Assembly: GCA_030374765.1 (NCBI GenBank)
Contig: JARGXX010000105.1
Coordinates: 496,001 to 560,000 of the forward strand
Direction of reading: 5' to 3'
Length of the DNA: 64,000 nt
From: Agarophyton chilense
Lineage: Eukaryota > Rhodophyta > Florideophyceae > Gracilariales > Gracilariaceae
The notes under the pieces are model-generated. The model saw nothing but the letters and a program-made list of their open reading frames with translations, made no database searches and was not told the origin of the DNA. Below, one piece after another: positions 23,295 to 32,698 of the stretch. The position numbers and the translations under genes were made by a program. How positions within the stretch are numbered: position 1 is the stretch's first letter; every line of letters begins with the position of its first letter.

Positions 23295-25244
23295 TTACGT
23301 TGATCCAAGCAATGACCGAAGGCAACGGCGAGCTTTTTCAGTCTCCCCATTGCGGAGAAAGAGGTATGAGGCAGCGAATATAGTGTCCCTTCGTAAGGAT
23401 CGGTGCCGCTGCTGGTTTGTCGACATTGTGCCAAGGGCCTTGAGAGCTCTGGAAGCAGTCACAATATCACCACTACACGCGTGTGTCAATGCACAATTTA
23501 TGAACGCAGCTTCCCTGGTAGCAGAATCTGGTATATTAGAGTTTACCATAGGAAAAAGCTGTTCCGAAGCTTCCCTCGGTCGGTTCAACATGCAGAATGC
23601 TTCTGCCGCGTACAATCGACTGAGTAAGATTCTGTCATTGTTACTGTTCGGGAAAAGTTTCTGAATTTCTTTGCAAGCCAAGATCACAGATTTGGGGTCA
23701 AATGAAAGCGAGGAATACGCCAATAGAGTAAGTGCGGCGCTGCGCAAATGTACGTCTTCATCAGAGCTAATTGATAAAGACATATGACGATGGCCGTTCT
23801 CTCCATTGGGGGATGAATTCAATGCTCGGGAGTTTCGTTTAGGTTTCGAAGGTGATCCTCGAGCGTCCTCAGCCTCTGCTCTTTGACGGTCTAAAATCAC
23901 GATCGCTGCCCGAGCACATGTGGCCGCGTATTCCATGTTGAGTCCTTCATCCTTCTCGGCAGCCCGCATGATAAAACGGCGGCCTCTCCCTTGACCCTCA
24001 ACTGCGAGAACTGGGCGGCCGCTGTTTCGTTCGATACCAACACAGCATTCGGCAATTCGAATCCAAAGCAGGGGGGAATTATTTGCATAAGTGTAATCAC
24101 TTCGCGCACAAACCATAAAACAATCCAAAGCCTTCGAGAAGTCACTCAGCTGCATATACTGGAGGGCTAGGTTGTAGGCAACATGTGTGTTATGAACATT
24201 GCGAAGTGAAGTGAGGTGACTCAGTTTTTGGTCAATGCCACGTTTCTCACTGTCCACAAAGAGCTTGAGAAATGCTTGGCGGGAGTTTTCGAAGTAGCAA
24301 GCAGCAAGTGCATGACATCCTAATCGATGATGGAGAATTCCCAAGCTATTCAATGCAAGAGGAAGAATCTTGTGCAATGTGTCCGGGGACGCTTGGTTGA
24401 CAATCCCAGCGAGAATGCGGAGCCCTTTTTGATAGTTGGGCTCAACTCGGGCTTTGACGAGAAGGGCGACCGCTGTAGGCCTCGTTTGGGAGTTGTCTGC
24501 TGCTAAGACTGCGCTCTTTGCTTCTTTTCGAGTATTACGGATGCCGTCGGCAAAGTCTTCTGAGTCTGAACTCATACGCGCGTTGTACACATGCATGCAA
24601 AACTTGGCATCCTCATAAGAATCAGGTTGTTCTAAAATACACATAGAGCGCGTGGGCCAGTCTGGGGTTAGGGTCTTGATTTCTGAAGAAGCATTGGAAG
24701 CTTCGGTAGAACGCGAAAAGTTTGGCAAAAGCTTCTCGGCATACGCAGAAACATTTGACGCGAATGCAACATCGGACAAGCGAAGATGGATGTCGATCAG
24801 AAGAAAACAAGTTCGAAGCGCAAGCCAATCATCCATGGCCTCTACATTAGAATATAGAATTTCTCCCACGACAGCTGCAGAGTCCAGAAACCCAAGATTG
24901 TAGGCGATTACGGCTACATTGTAAAGAGAAACTGGGCCGAGATGTGTCAGCGTTTTCTTCAATGACGGTCCGTTTGCAACAATGTTGGAAAAGAAATCGG
25001 TTGCGGATGAAGGTTTCTGAGTGGAAGGAAGCGAGGAGGTGATGAACAAAACCAGGTCCTCGAGATTCTGCTGAGTGTTCTCCTGATAGAAGGAAGAAAT
25101 GAGCCAGTTGAGTCTTATGCGCGGGTCTTCTACGGGTGGCGTTGTGCTTCCATTTTCCTTAGATGGTTCTGTAAGAGAGAGCAACGCTCGGTTTGTACCA
25201 GCGAAGTCGCGCTGCAGAAAAAATGTGAGAGCGTCTGCAGCCAT
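23295..25244 (-). CDS. CNOT10: CCR4-NOT complex subunit 10
   Basis: 649 residues, single exon from ATG (MAADALTFFLQRDF) to a stop 203 bases from the end of LETM1 (convergent). TPR-like protein: YNVAVIAYNLGFLDSAAVVG near 115, LNSLGILHHRLGCHALAACYF, AYNLALQYMQLSDFSKALDCF and PLLWIRIAECCVG are the blocks expected for CNOT10. The end, RRDTIFAASYLFLRNGETEKAR, matches the family's C-terminal signature. Human CNOT10 is 744 residues. A Ser/Asn/Arg-rich insert (about 475-510) is probably disordered. CNOT10 binds CNOT11 to form a module on the N-terminal part of CNOT1; CNOT11 is at 9140-10617 here. Confidence 0.9.
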   Translation of the reverse strand: MAADALTFFLQRDFAGTNRALLSLTEPSKENGSTTPPVEDPRIRLNWLISSFYQENTQQNLEDLVLFITSSLPSTQKPSSATDFFSNIVANGPSLKKTLTHLGPVSLYNVAVIAYNLGFLDSAAVVGEILYSNVEAMDDWLALRTCFLLIDIHLRLSDVAFASNVSAYAEKLLPNFSRSTEASNASSEIKTLTPDWPTRSMCILEQPDSYEDAKFCMHVYNARMSSDSEDFADGIRNTRKEAKSAVLAADNSQTRPTAVALLVKARVEPNYQKGLRILAGIVNQASPDTLHKILPLALNSLGILHHRLGCHALAACYFENSRQAFLKLFVDSEKRGIDQKLSHLTSLRNVHNTHVAYNLALQYMQLSDFSKALDCFMVCARSDYTYANNSPLLWIRIAECCVGIERNSGRPVLAVEGQGRGRRFIMRAAEKDEGLNMEYAATCARAAIVILDRQRAEAEDARGSPSKPKRNSRALNSSPNGENGHRHMSLSISSDEDVHLRSAALTLLAYSSLSFDPKSVILACKEIQKLFPNSNNDRILLSRLYAAEAFCMLNRPREASEQLFPMVNSNIPDSATREAAFINCALTHACSGDIVTASRALKALGTMSTNQQRHRSLRRDTIFAASYLFLRNGETEKARRCLRSLLGST

Positions 25245-25973
25245 GCCGTGAGGAAAAGCATCGGTAAGACAGCAATATCCTAGAGCACGCTATATTCCGC
25301 ACCAACACAGAGAGCGGGACGAGGAAACGGTCGCCAGAAAGCAGCAAGTGAGCCTGTACCTTTCGAAGTCTGCGGAGTCTGAAAAGCTGGAATGGCGTGT
25401 CGTAGGAGAATCTTTGATCGTCCGGTAGTGGCCGAGCGACGCAGCTGCAGTCCTGCGCCTAAACGGATCATACTGTACGTCACCTGATCTGTGTTTTAAT
25501 GTATATTTTACCCGACGTGGATTGACGGAGTTTCACAGGACTATTTGGATCCTCCTTGCAAGTCTTTGAATAATACGAATAATAAAATCCTGCGCGGGGG
25601 CTGAAAAGCGAAGAGCGCACGGTTGACTTAGGAAGGCACTAACCAGACTTCGTCACGTCGTAGCCAACCGATCAACTATATCTTCGCCGTCATCACCAGT
25701 GTCGCCTATGCGACTTAAGCTGGGCGTCGAAGCGTGCGAGCGACGTCGCTTCCCGGACTACACCGCTTTCACTCATCATCTGGTCTACAAATCCTTCGTT
25801 TGATCAGGCTACTTTCTTGTTCAAAGCCAAAGCAGCCATCGTTGAAGGGTACATGCATAGCTACCTTCGAAAACATTTAGTCGAGCGCGGATTCATCACC
25901 CAAGGAAAAGGAAGTGCTTCATCGTTGTGGAACGCAGTCTTAGGACAGGTCCTGATTGATATACTACATCTAA
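25245..25973. promoter_or_regulatory. Shared upstream region of CNOT10 and TMEM18
   Basis: 729 bases between two divergent starts. Moderately GC-rich around 25600-25780. No supported gene; a short frame at 25817-26002 overlaps the TMEM18 start and begins with a non-ATG codon. Confidence 0.4.
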
Positions 25974-26600
25974 ATGAATATGGAACAAGCTGGGCCTTTT
26001 GAACTCTTATATTCTTTTGCTGACGGCATATTTGATACAGTTCAAGGTGCCGCTCATCTACACAAATTTTCTGACTTCGTTGAGAGTGTTCGGTGGCAAG
26101 AACCGTTTATACGCGGCCTTGTTGGTTTTCAATTCCTGCTTTTCATGGTCACTTATGTAACAAGAAAATACGATATCGTTCAGTTTTCAATTCTGTTTTG
26201 TCTTACAGCTATTTCGCTGATGTCAGAACGTCTGAATGAGCATGGCAGAAGGCACTGGAAACAGTTTGCGTCCCAAAATTACTTCGACAGAAACGGGCTT
26301 TTTATGTTTTCTTTTGTATCCGGGCCTTTCATCTTACTTGCAAATTTCATAGTGGTAAGTACCGACGACGTCAATATTCCAAACATATCATTCTTCTTTC
26401 CGCTCTGTAAAAGCTTCGCTAACTTCTTTGAAATGTCCCGTTCGTAGATTAGCATGTTTCTTCGCCTCGTCAAGCTGTATGCCCGACGAAAGCGTAGAGA
26501 GGCTCTCGTACGAAGACAGGAGTCTACTTCAGCTCAGCGAATGAAGGGTACATCTTCAAGTGAGGCATCCAGCGCAACAGACGGGAAGAAGCTCAAATAG
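25974..26600 (+). CDS. TMEM18: TMEM18-like nuclear-envelope membrane protein
   Basis: 177 residues in two exons, 25974-26354 and 26448-26600; intron 93 bases (gtaagt..cgtag, phase 0). Start MNMEQAGPFELL; the ATG at 25980 is equally possible. The family pattern is clear: ESVRWQEPFIRGLVGFQ, helix 1 FQFLLFMVTYV, helix 2 FSILFCLTAISLMSERLNEH, then WKQFASQNYFDRNGLFMF and helix 3 FIL..NFIVV, continuing across the junction into ISMFLRLVKLYARRKRRE. The Lys/Arg-rich tail after the third helix is typical. Human TMEM18 has 140 residues; the extra length here is an N-terminal extension of about 45. Role in the family: nuclear-membrane protein reported to bind DNA; function poorly defined. Confidence 0.88.
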
Positions 26601-27257
26601 TTCAGCTTCCCTGGACGTGCGCGAACCGCTACTACCACCACCATCCCAAAGCCTGTCACATACTCATTTGAACGAAAGTTCAGATAAATAAAGGAGCAAG
26701 GCGGAAGGTACGAACAAATCAGTTTGAGAACGTCACTGCAATGAAGAAGTAAAGAAGGAACACCTCAACTTTATCTTAAAAAAGGATAGACCCATTCCCC
26801 TCATCTTGCTGTGAAACTTTTGTTAGTTTTGTCGCACCATCAAGAATAGAAAAGGTCCCGGCAACGATGGCGACTCTGTGCAGTTGGCCATTTTTTGGCG
26901 CTCGCCGCAAATTAATTCTTTTCCGTAGAAACCCCATAATTTTAATATTTCCTCTCCTGATCTGCAAGAAATCATTTCTTGCGATTCTAGCTAGACGTGA
27001 GCAAAAACAGAAAGTTTGAGAATACAAATGTCGTGCCTAGCTACTCCAGTATCTTTCGTGAGTTGAAGGCAGGACACCTCTGTTACCTCAAGGCTAATCA
27101 GCAAGTTACTCTACCAACATCAAGCGTGATGATATCGCTCGGCATTGAATGAAGGGGAAGGCAGTAATTGTATGGGCGGAAGCACCTATCTCGATCTGAA
27201 CTGTTCTGAAATCTTCATCTTAACATTTGAGACCATTTGACTCGGCTGCATTTATCA
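26601..27257. other. Intergenic region
   Basis: 657 bases between two rightward genes. Contains the presumed 3' flank of TMEM18 and the promoter of the DUF3611 gene. An 83-codon minus frame (26776-27027) shows no domain. Confidence 0.4.
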
Positions 27258-28262
27258 ATGAAAACCTGCACAGAACCAGCGTTTGTTGGAAAAGGAGCCT
27301 CCACATTTCTAAACATCGATAGACGCATCGCCGCCTTTAGACGATCTGATGTATCAAGCTGGCGAAGATCTCGTCCAAGGGCGGCGTATCCTCCGAGTAG
27401 AGCTCAATTTATAGGGAAATTAACTTCTGATGAAGATCAGAATTCAGGCGGGAATGATACAGAGAGCCCCAACGCAAACGTGGGAGAAAAAGGGTCTGTT
27501 GAAGACCCTGGTCACTTCTTTGCGAAACTTGAGGAAGCCCGGAAGGGGAGGGAGGAAGCGCAGTCAAATGCGCCCAACTTAGAAGCTAAGCCTGGTGACG
27601 TGGTGGACAAAGACCTTGAAGTTAGTACTACACTTGTACCTGAGGACCAAGAACCTATTCCCCAAGGTCTTCAATCTGCTTCTAGGGCACTCTGGCGTAT
27701 TGGTTGGGTTACGTGGTGGTTGCAGCTAATTCTAACCGTCATCGCTGCCGTCATACTCTTATTCGCATTTCTGTTTCCAGGGATTAATGTTCGTTCCGCT
27801 GCGTCTGCCGTGGGTTTCGCAATTTCCGGAGCTGGGATTGTATTTGCCTTCTTGAGCCTCTTTTGGACCTATGGATACACAAGATTGGCACTTTGGTTGC
27901 GCGACAAGCAGATCCAAGAAAAAGCCAAGTTGCGAATAAACCGTAAACTTCGGTTTGGACTGTTGTTTTCAATCACAGGTATCGTTACTCTTCTCCTAGG
28001 GCTTCAAGCAATCGTTGGTACACTTCTCGCTCGTCTATTGGGAACAGGGGGATTTGCGTCCCCATACGCTTCTGCACAAAACGCCGGTCGTGGAGCTGTG
28101 CTATCGGCTACAGGACTTGTGCAACCGGTGGATATACTTGTCGTTCAAGCTTGCGCTAACGGTTTGACTGGGTTAATGATAGCACTTGTCGCGACGATAT
28201 GGTTCCGAACAAGGGAGAAGAAGTGGACAGCGAGCAAAGAGCTTTTAGAAAAGTCTTCGTAA
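27258..28262 (+). CDS. DUF3611-family membrane protein, probably plastid
   Basis: 334 residues, one exon, start MKTCTEPAFVG (the frame upstream is open only from a TTG). The first ~50 residues are rich in Arg, Ser and Ala with few acids (RRIAAFRRSDVSSWRRSRP), consistent with a transit peptide. A hydrophilic linker runs to about 140. The C-terminal half has four predicted membrane segments: WWLQLILTVIAAVILLFAFL, AASAVGFAISGAGIVFAFL, FGLLFSITGIVTLLLGLQ and a segment near LTGLMIALVATIWF. The arrangement with WTYGYTRLALWLR matches DUF3611, a family known to me from cyanobacteria and plastid-bearing eukaryotes, function unknown. This is the best single hint that the host is photosynthetic. Convergent with the FKBP gene (273-base gap). 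Confidence 0.85.
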   Translation: MKTCTEPAFVGKGASTFLNIDRRIAAFRRSDVSSWRRSRPRAAYPPSRAQFIGKLTSDEDQNSGGNDTESPNANVGEKGSVEDPGHFFAKLEEARKGREEAQSNAPNLEAKPGDVVDKDLEVSTTLVPEDQEPIPQGLQSASRALWRIGWVTWWLQLILTVIAAVILLFAFLFPGINVRSAASAVGFAISGAGIVFAFLSLFWTYGYTRLALWLRDKQIQEKAKLRINRKLRFGLLFSITGIVTLLLGLQAIVGTLLARLLGTGGFASPYASAQNAGRGAVLSATGLVQPVDILVVQACANGLTGLMIALVATIWFRTREKKWTASKELLEKSS

Positions 28263-28535
28263 TGCTGACCACATCCTCTAAACTCGTCTTGATTCGGATA
28301 AGAGATAGTCCTAAATAGTTAAAAAGCATCGCGGCGAAGTCAAGAGAATTTCCTACGTCTCACCAGAAGTTGAACCAGAAAGTGTTTAGGTAGCTCCGTA
28401 ATGAGGGAGTTAAATCCGTAGGTTATTGCTGTCGAATGTTTCAAGTGTAGCTGGCCATGTGCCCAGATGCTTTGGTAGGTACAGAAATACCCAAAATGTG
28501 AGCACTTCTGTTCGAAGTTTATTGTAGTTTGGTGG

Positions 28536-30317
28536 TTACTTGTTCTCTCCGACAACTGTAGCATCTTTCATTTCCACATCCTCCGAATCCTCCGGTTTTT
28601 TCGCTGCGATCGTCGGGTGCCCATTTTCATGGACGGTTGCTTTTTTGTTCTCATTCTCTTCCATCTTGCTTAATCTACCAAAGAGATTCGAGTATAACTT
28701 TTTGTCTGCTGCATCCTGAGCCAATTGTTTAGCTTTGACTTCTTTCAATTTTCGTCGAACATCTAAATTTCCCGGGCTCAGTTGTAACGCGTACTTCAAA
28801 GCGGAAGTGGCGTTGTAGAAGTCGTCCATCTTGAGATAAGCACAACCTTGGCGATAGAGAGCTTTCACGTTCGACGGTGCAACATCAAGAGCTTTTTTGC
28901 AGTGGAGCATTACTTTTTGAAGGTCTCCCATGCGATCTAAACAGACGGCTAGGTTAATGTGGCACTGCACTAGAAGCTCATTGATTTTCGTTTTGAGATC
29001 CCCACTCTGTTCAGATGTGGAGGACTCGAAAAAAGCGACAGCACGATCATACGATTTCTTCGCAGCAGGGTATCTGCCCTTCTTAAAAAGACCGTTTCCG
29101 ATTTCTTTCCTGATTCTCATCTCTTCCACTTTCTCTTCGGTGGACATGCTCCAGACATCCTTCGCTTTTTCGAACTTGGATATCATTATATGCACAAGTA
29201 ACCTGCTTTCTTTTGTTACTCCTTGACTTGAAAATTCAGCTGTTAGTAAATCCGGTGCAGTCTCAAAAGCATGCTTCGGCTCGATAATGACAAAGGCTGA
29301 TTCCTTTGTTTTCATGGATTGCACAACACGATCAAGGCCATCGACGACCTCTCCGTCTCCCACCTTGAAACTGAAATCTTCCAAAGTGACGTATGGCTCG
29401 CCTTTAGCTGGAGGAACCAATAAAGCTGAATCTGTCACAGGGTGGTAAAATTTGGCGCCCAAGGTGACGACCGCACCATCACCCGGTCGTTCCCATCCTT
29501 CACCTTCTTGCAATACTTTTTTAACGAGAGAACCATCTTTGTGTACATCATCCACTTTCTTCCAAGACTTCAGTGTGAGATTATATTGAACACATTCTGT
29601 GCCTTCGGGAACGTACTTGATACCAGGTCCAGTGACTCGATGACCTCGGCATAGAAGAGATACCACTGACTCTTTTTTCATGTCAGATATAACCTTTTCC
29701 CATGCCAATGGAACTTGGCCGTTTCCATTTGAGAAGGTTACATCTCCACTGTACAGCTCCGCCTGTGCGTTTTTTCCATCTACATCCATCTGAGAGCATA
29801 CTACAGAGAGAGTAACCTCATCATGAGCACCCGGCCGTTCCCACCCTTCCCCAGGGGCAATTTCGCTCTTCGTTACAAGTCCATCGCCAAAAACGTCGCG
29901 CTTGCTGGTCCATGACAGAAGTTCCATTTCGAACACAAGAGTAGCATTGGCAGGAATCTTGGGAGGTGATCCACTTTCACCGTAGGCATACTCGGACTTG
30001 AGGGTTACCTTGGCTTTCTCTCCCTTCGCCATAGTCTTTCCGACGATATCCCAGCCCTTAATTACTTTTCCATCCCCAAGCTTGAACGTAAATGGGGTGC
30101 CGCGCTCGTAGCTACTGTCAAATTCGGTACCATCAAGTAAAGTACCGCGATAATGCATAGACACATCATCGCCATCTTCTGGTTTCTGCCACGCATTGTG
30201 TCCATGGGTAATAATCTCCTTTATGACGCCTCCGTCACCTGTAAGATCACCAGACTGTGTGAACTCTGAGTCCGGAGTGGGTTCAGAATTTTCAATGGTT
30301 ACGTCTTCCTTTGTCAT
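28536..30317 (-). CDS. Multidomain FKBP-type peptidyl-prolyl isomerase with TPR tail (ROF1/FKBP62-like)
   Basis: 593 residues, single exon, start MTKEDVTIENSEP; the frame upstream is open to a TTG at 30533 but has no ATG. Three FKBP-like domains in tandem: domain 1 (about 25-135) keeps active-site features VSMHYRGTLLDGTEFDSS, FTFKLGDGKVIKGWD and AYGESGSPPKIPANATLVFE. Domains 2 (about 140-255) and 3 (about 262-375) are divergent and probably non-catalytic; each begins after a GEGWERPG phrase. The C-terminal TPR region (about 390-545) has KEIGNGLFKKGRYPAAKKSYDRA-type, HINLAVCLDRMGD and KALYRQGCAYLKMDD repeats with the carboxylate-clamp style Lys/Asn/Arg residues that bind Hsp90 tails. Same architecture as plant ROF1 and animal FKBP4/5, whose role is Hsp90 co-chaperone. 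Confidence 0.95.
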   Translation of the reverse strand: MTKEDVTIENSEPTPDSEFTQSGDLTGDGGVIKEIITHGHNAWQKPEDGDDVSMHYRGTLLDGTEFDSSYERGTPFTFKLGDGKVIKGWDIVGKTMAKGEKAKVTLKSEYAYGESGSPPKIPANATLVFEMELLSWTSKRDVFGDGLVTKSEIAPGEGWERPGAHDEVTLSVVCSQMDVDGKNAQAELYSGDVTFSNGNGQVPLAWEKVISDMKKESVVSLLCRGHRVTGPGIKYVPEGTECVQYNLTLKSWKKVDDVHKDGSLVKKVLQEGEGWERPGDGAVVTLGAKFYHPVTDSALLVPPAKGEPYVTLEDFSFKVGDGEVVDGLDRVVQSMKTKESAFVIIEPKHAFETAPDLLTAEFSSQGVTKESRLLVHIMISKFEKAKDVWSMSTEEKVEEMRIRKEIGNGLFKKGRYPAAKKSYDRAVAFFESSTSEQSGDLKTKINELLVQCHINLAVCLDRMGDLQKVMLHCKKALDVAPSNVKALYRQGCAYLKMDDFYNATSALKYALQLSPGNLDVRRKLKEVKAKQLAQDAADKKLYSNLFGRLSKMEENENKKATVHENGHPTIAAKKPEDSEDVEMKDATVVGENK

Positions 30318-31231
30318 TTTCTTTGTTTTCAGTGACTGTTCACAACGACTGTTCACAATGACTGTTCGATGGAGGCCGAATAGGAAAGGCACGTAGGGAG
30401 AGAGGCGGGTAAGATCAATAAGACTTGGACGGAAAAGCGTAATCGGAGTTACGTTGCTGGCATTGCGCTTCTTCAAATACGGATGCCAGCTACGATGTTT
30501 GAGCGCCGTTTCGAAGAGTTCCAAACGGATCAATGGGGTACTGTTTGTTGCGTCGTGTAATACGGCGAATACAACGTGCGGAGTAGAAGTGGTCAGAAAT
30601 ATATGAAAAAGTACTCGCCGACGATTCGGGTTTCTAGAAGCTCCGAGCTTTGAAGCAGATCACGGATAGATCACGGATAGATCACGGATCGCCTTCAAGA
30701 GCGATGCCGTCATACATTCGAGCCCACTCATCAAATCGACTAGGGCGAAAAGCCTAGAACATGACCGACCCCATGCTTTACCTAGAGCCCTTCGACTAGC
30801 CCCCTTTACTGTTTACAAAGCATATATGGACCAGGTCAAGACGGATGCCTTCCCGTGGCGGATCCGATGTGCACGGAAACTTCCAGAGAAACACTATTAC
30901 TTTCGAAATATTTGAGAAAACTTTCAGACTATGATCCGAATGAATTCCCTTCGTACATGTTTTGTACACGGTCAAAAGTTGTGAAAAATCTGCCGTGCCA
31001 ACTGTCAAGCTGTCGCGGGTCCTGTTGTGCTGCAGGAGTTGATTGAGCACATTCACATTGTCGGCAACCTCTCTAGAGAGAGAGACTATCTAGAGTAGAC
31101 AGGCAGTGTTTCCACGCATTCCTATCAAACATTTACGTCTTCACCTACTTGTGTTGCCAGTGTGTGTGCTGCCAAGCCATACCTCTGTTCCCTCAAGCTT
31201 CGTGAAAAAGTCTCTCCCGAGCCAACTTGCC
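30318..31231. promoter_or_regulatory. Shared upstream region of FKBP and SEC22 genes
   Basis: 914 bases between divergent starts. A small tandem repeat of the 11-base unit atcacggatag (three copies, the last partial) lies at about 30658-30689. No gene supported. Confidence 0.4.
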
Positions 31232-32114
31232 ATGCCGAAAGTAACACTCATAGCACGCCTCACAGATGGCCTGCCACTCGCAGCCTCAATGGCAGACGAA
31301 AAGGATGCCTACGCGAAAGAGGTGAGTACTATCGTACCATGCGCCTCACCGTTTCATTAGAAATCTTCTATGAATCGATCAGCAAAGCGCGTCATTGATC
31401 TCCAACCAGTAACTGACGGAAATGACTCATCACAGCTCGAATCATATGAAAGACAAGCAAAGAAACTCGTCAGATCCTTAGCGTCGTCGTATAACAACAA
31501 TCTCACTAATCAAAACGATGAACATGTAACTGTCGAGTCGGGACCTTACTTTTGCTTCCACTACGTTCTTTCTTCCGGTGTTTGCATTCTCACTTTAACT
31601 GAGCGAGCTTATCCAAAGCGCCTAGCATTCGATTACCTTGATGAACTTCGTAAAGAGTTTTTCCAGGTCTACGGAAACCAGGTTCATTCAGCGTCCAGGC
31701 CATATGAGTTCATCCGATTTGACACGTTTATTCAAAAGACGAAAAAGGTGTACAATGACTCCAAGACGCAAAGAAACTTACAAAAGCTAAATTCAGAGCT
31801 GAAAGACGTGCACTCCATAATGACCAAAAACATCAATGAGGTCATTTCGAGAGGAGAGAAGTTGGAGAGTAAGTTCCACACTAATCCATCCAGCCCAAAC
31901 AGTTTTCTGAGCAGTTGGTCTGTTGCTGACCCGTTTTTATTATCGAACCGCAGACGTTGCCCAGAAATCTACAAGACTAGCCCAAGAGTCTAAAAGATAT
32001 GCCGCACAAGCGAAGCATGCCAATCGCATGCGAATTGTCAGGCAGTATGCTCCCATAGGAATCGTGATTGTCGTAGTCGTTGTGACGTGGCTCGTTATTC
32101 GAAGGCTGAGGTGA
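31232..32114 (+). CDS. SEC22: SEC22-type longin R-SNARE
   Basis: SNARE for ER-Golgi transport. Three exons: 31232-31321, 31361-31868 and 31954-32114, giving 252 residues (human SEC22B 215). Exon 1 MPKVTLIARLTDGLPLAASM matches the family start. The longin domain continues with FHYVLSSGVCILTLTERAYPKRLAFDYLDEL and RPYEFIRFDTFIQKTKKVY. The SNARE motif follows (NLQKLNSELKDVHSIMTKNI, EVISRGEKLE) and crosses intron 2 (gtaagt..cgcag). The tail anchor is APIGIVIVVVVVTWLVIRR. Intron 1 is only 39 bases (gtgagt..cattag), a multiple of three with an in-frame TAG, so it must be removed. An extra Ser/Asp/Asn-rich stretch around residues 45-80 accounts for the greater length. Confidence 0.95.
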
Positions 32115-32698
32115 AATAGTCCCAAGGACCAGTCACAGATGTCGCGATATCGAAGGATGTCACTTGTACTCATACATTCAAATCATATCGGAGTACAACA
32201 TCCTCATACTGTACTTGAGCCTTCGCAAGCCGTTGCCCCCGTCGCACAAGTTCACTTGCATACAGCAGAAATTTTCCGCGCATGGGTCGATGATGGTTGT
32301 AAGATGAATACCCAAACTCACCAGCTTGAGCAATGGTTTACATCTTTGTCGTGGGATGCGCCACATTTCTAACTTGGAAAATATTGACTTTAGTTGCATA
32401 TCCATGTGCACATCGGTTTTCAATGGAGAATAGTTTTCTTTTATAGAATGCGGTTCGAGATTAGTGTGTATCGGAGGTCCGACAATTTTCCTCCTAGCGA
32501 CATGATACAAACCCGTGGGACTTGAAAAAACTTTCATCCGGGACAGTCACTCGCCACAGCTTTCAGACACATACCCTTGTCATAGATATCCGTAGATTAC
32601 GCAAAACCAGTCGCGTCCAAAATATTTTACTGAGCACATCTTTTGGCAATACACTATACCGGAGCTCTGTGCCAAAATCCACCTGCAAGAATAACCGT
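32115..32698. other. Intergenic region between convergent genes
   Basis: 584 bases with no supported frame; presumed 3' flanks of SEC22 and the kinase. Confidence 0.4.

Noticed and set aside
30658-30689. Tandem 11-base repeat (atcacggatag)
   Set aside because: Only two full copies and a partial one; too short to claim a regulatory function.
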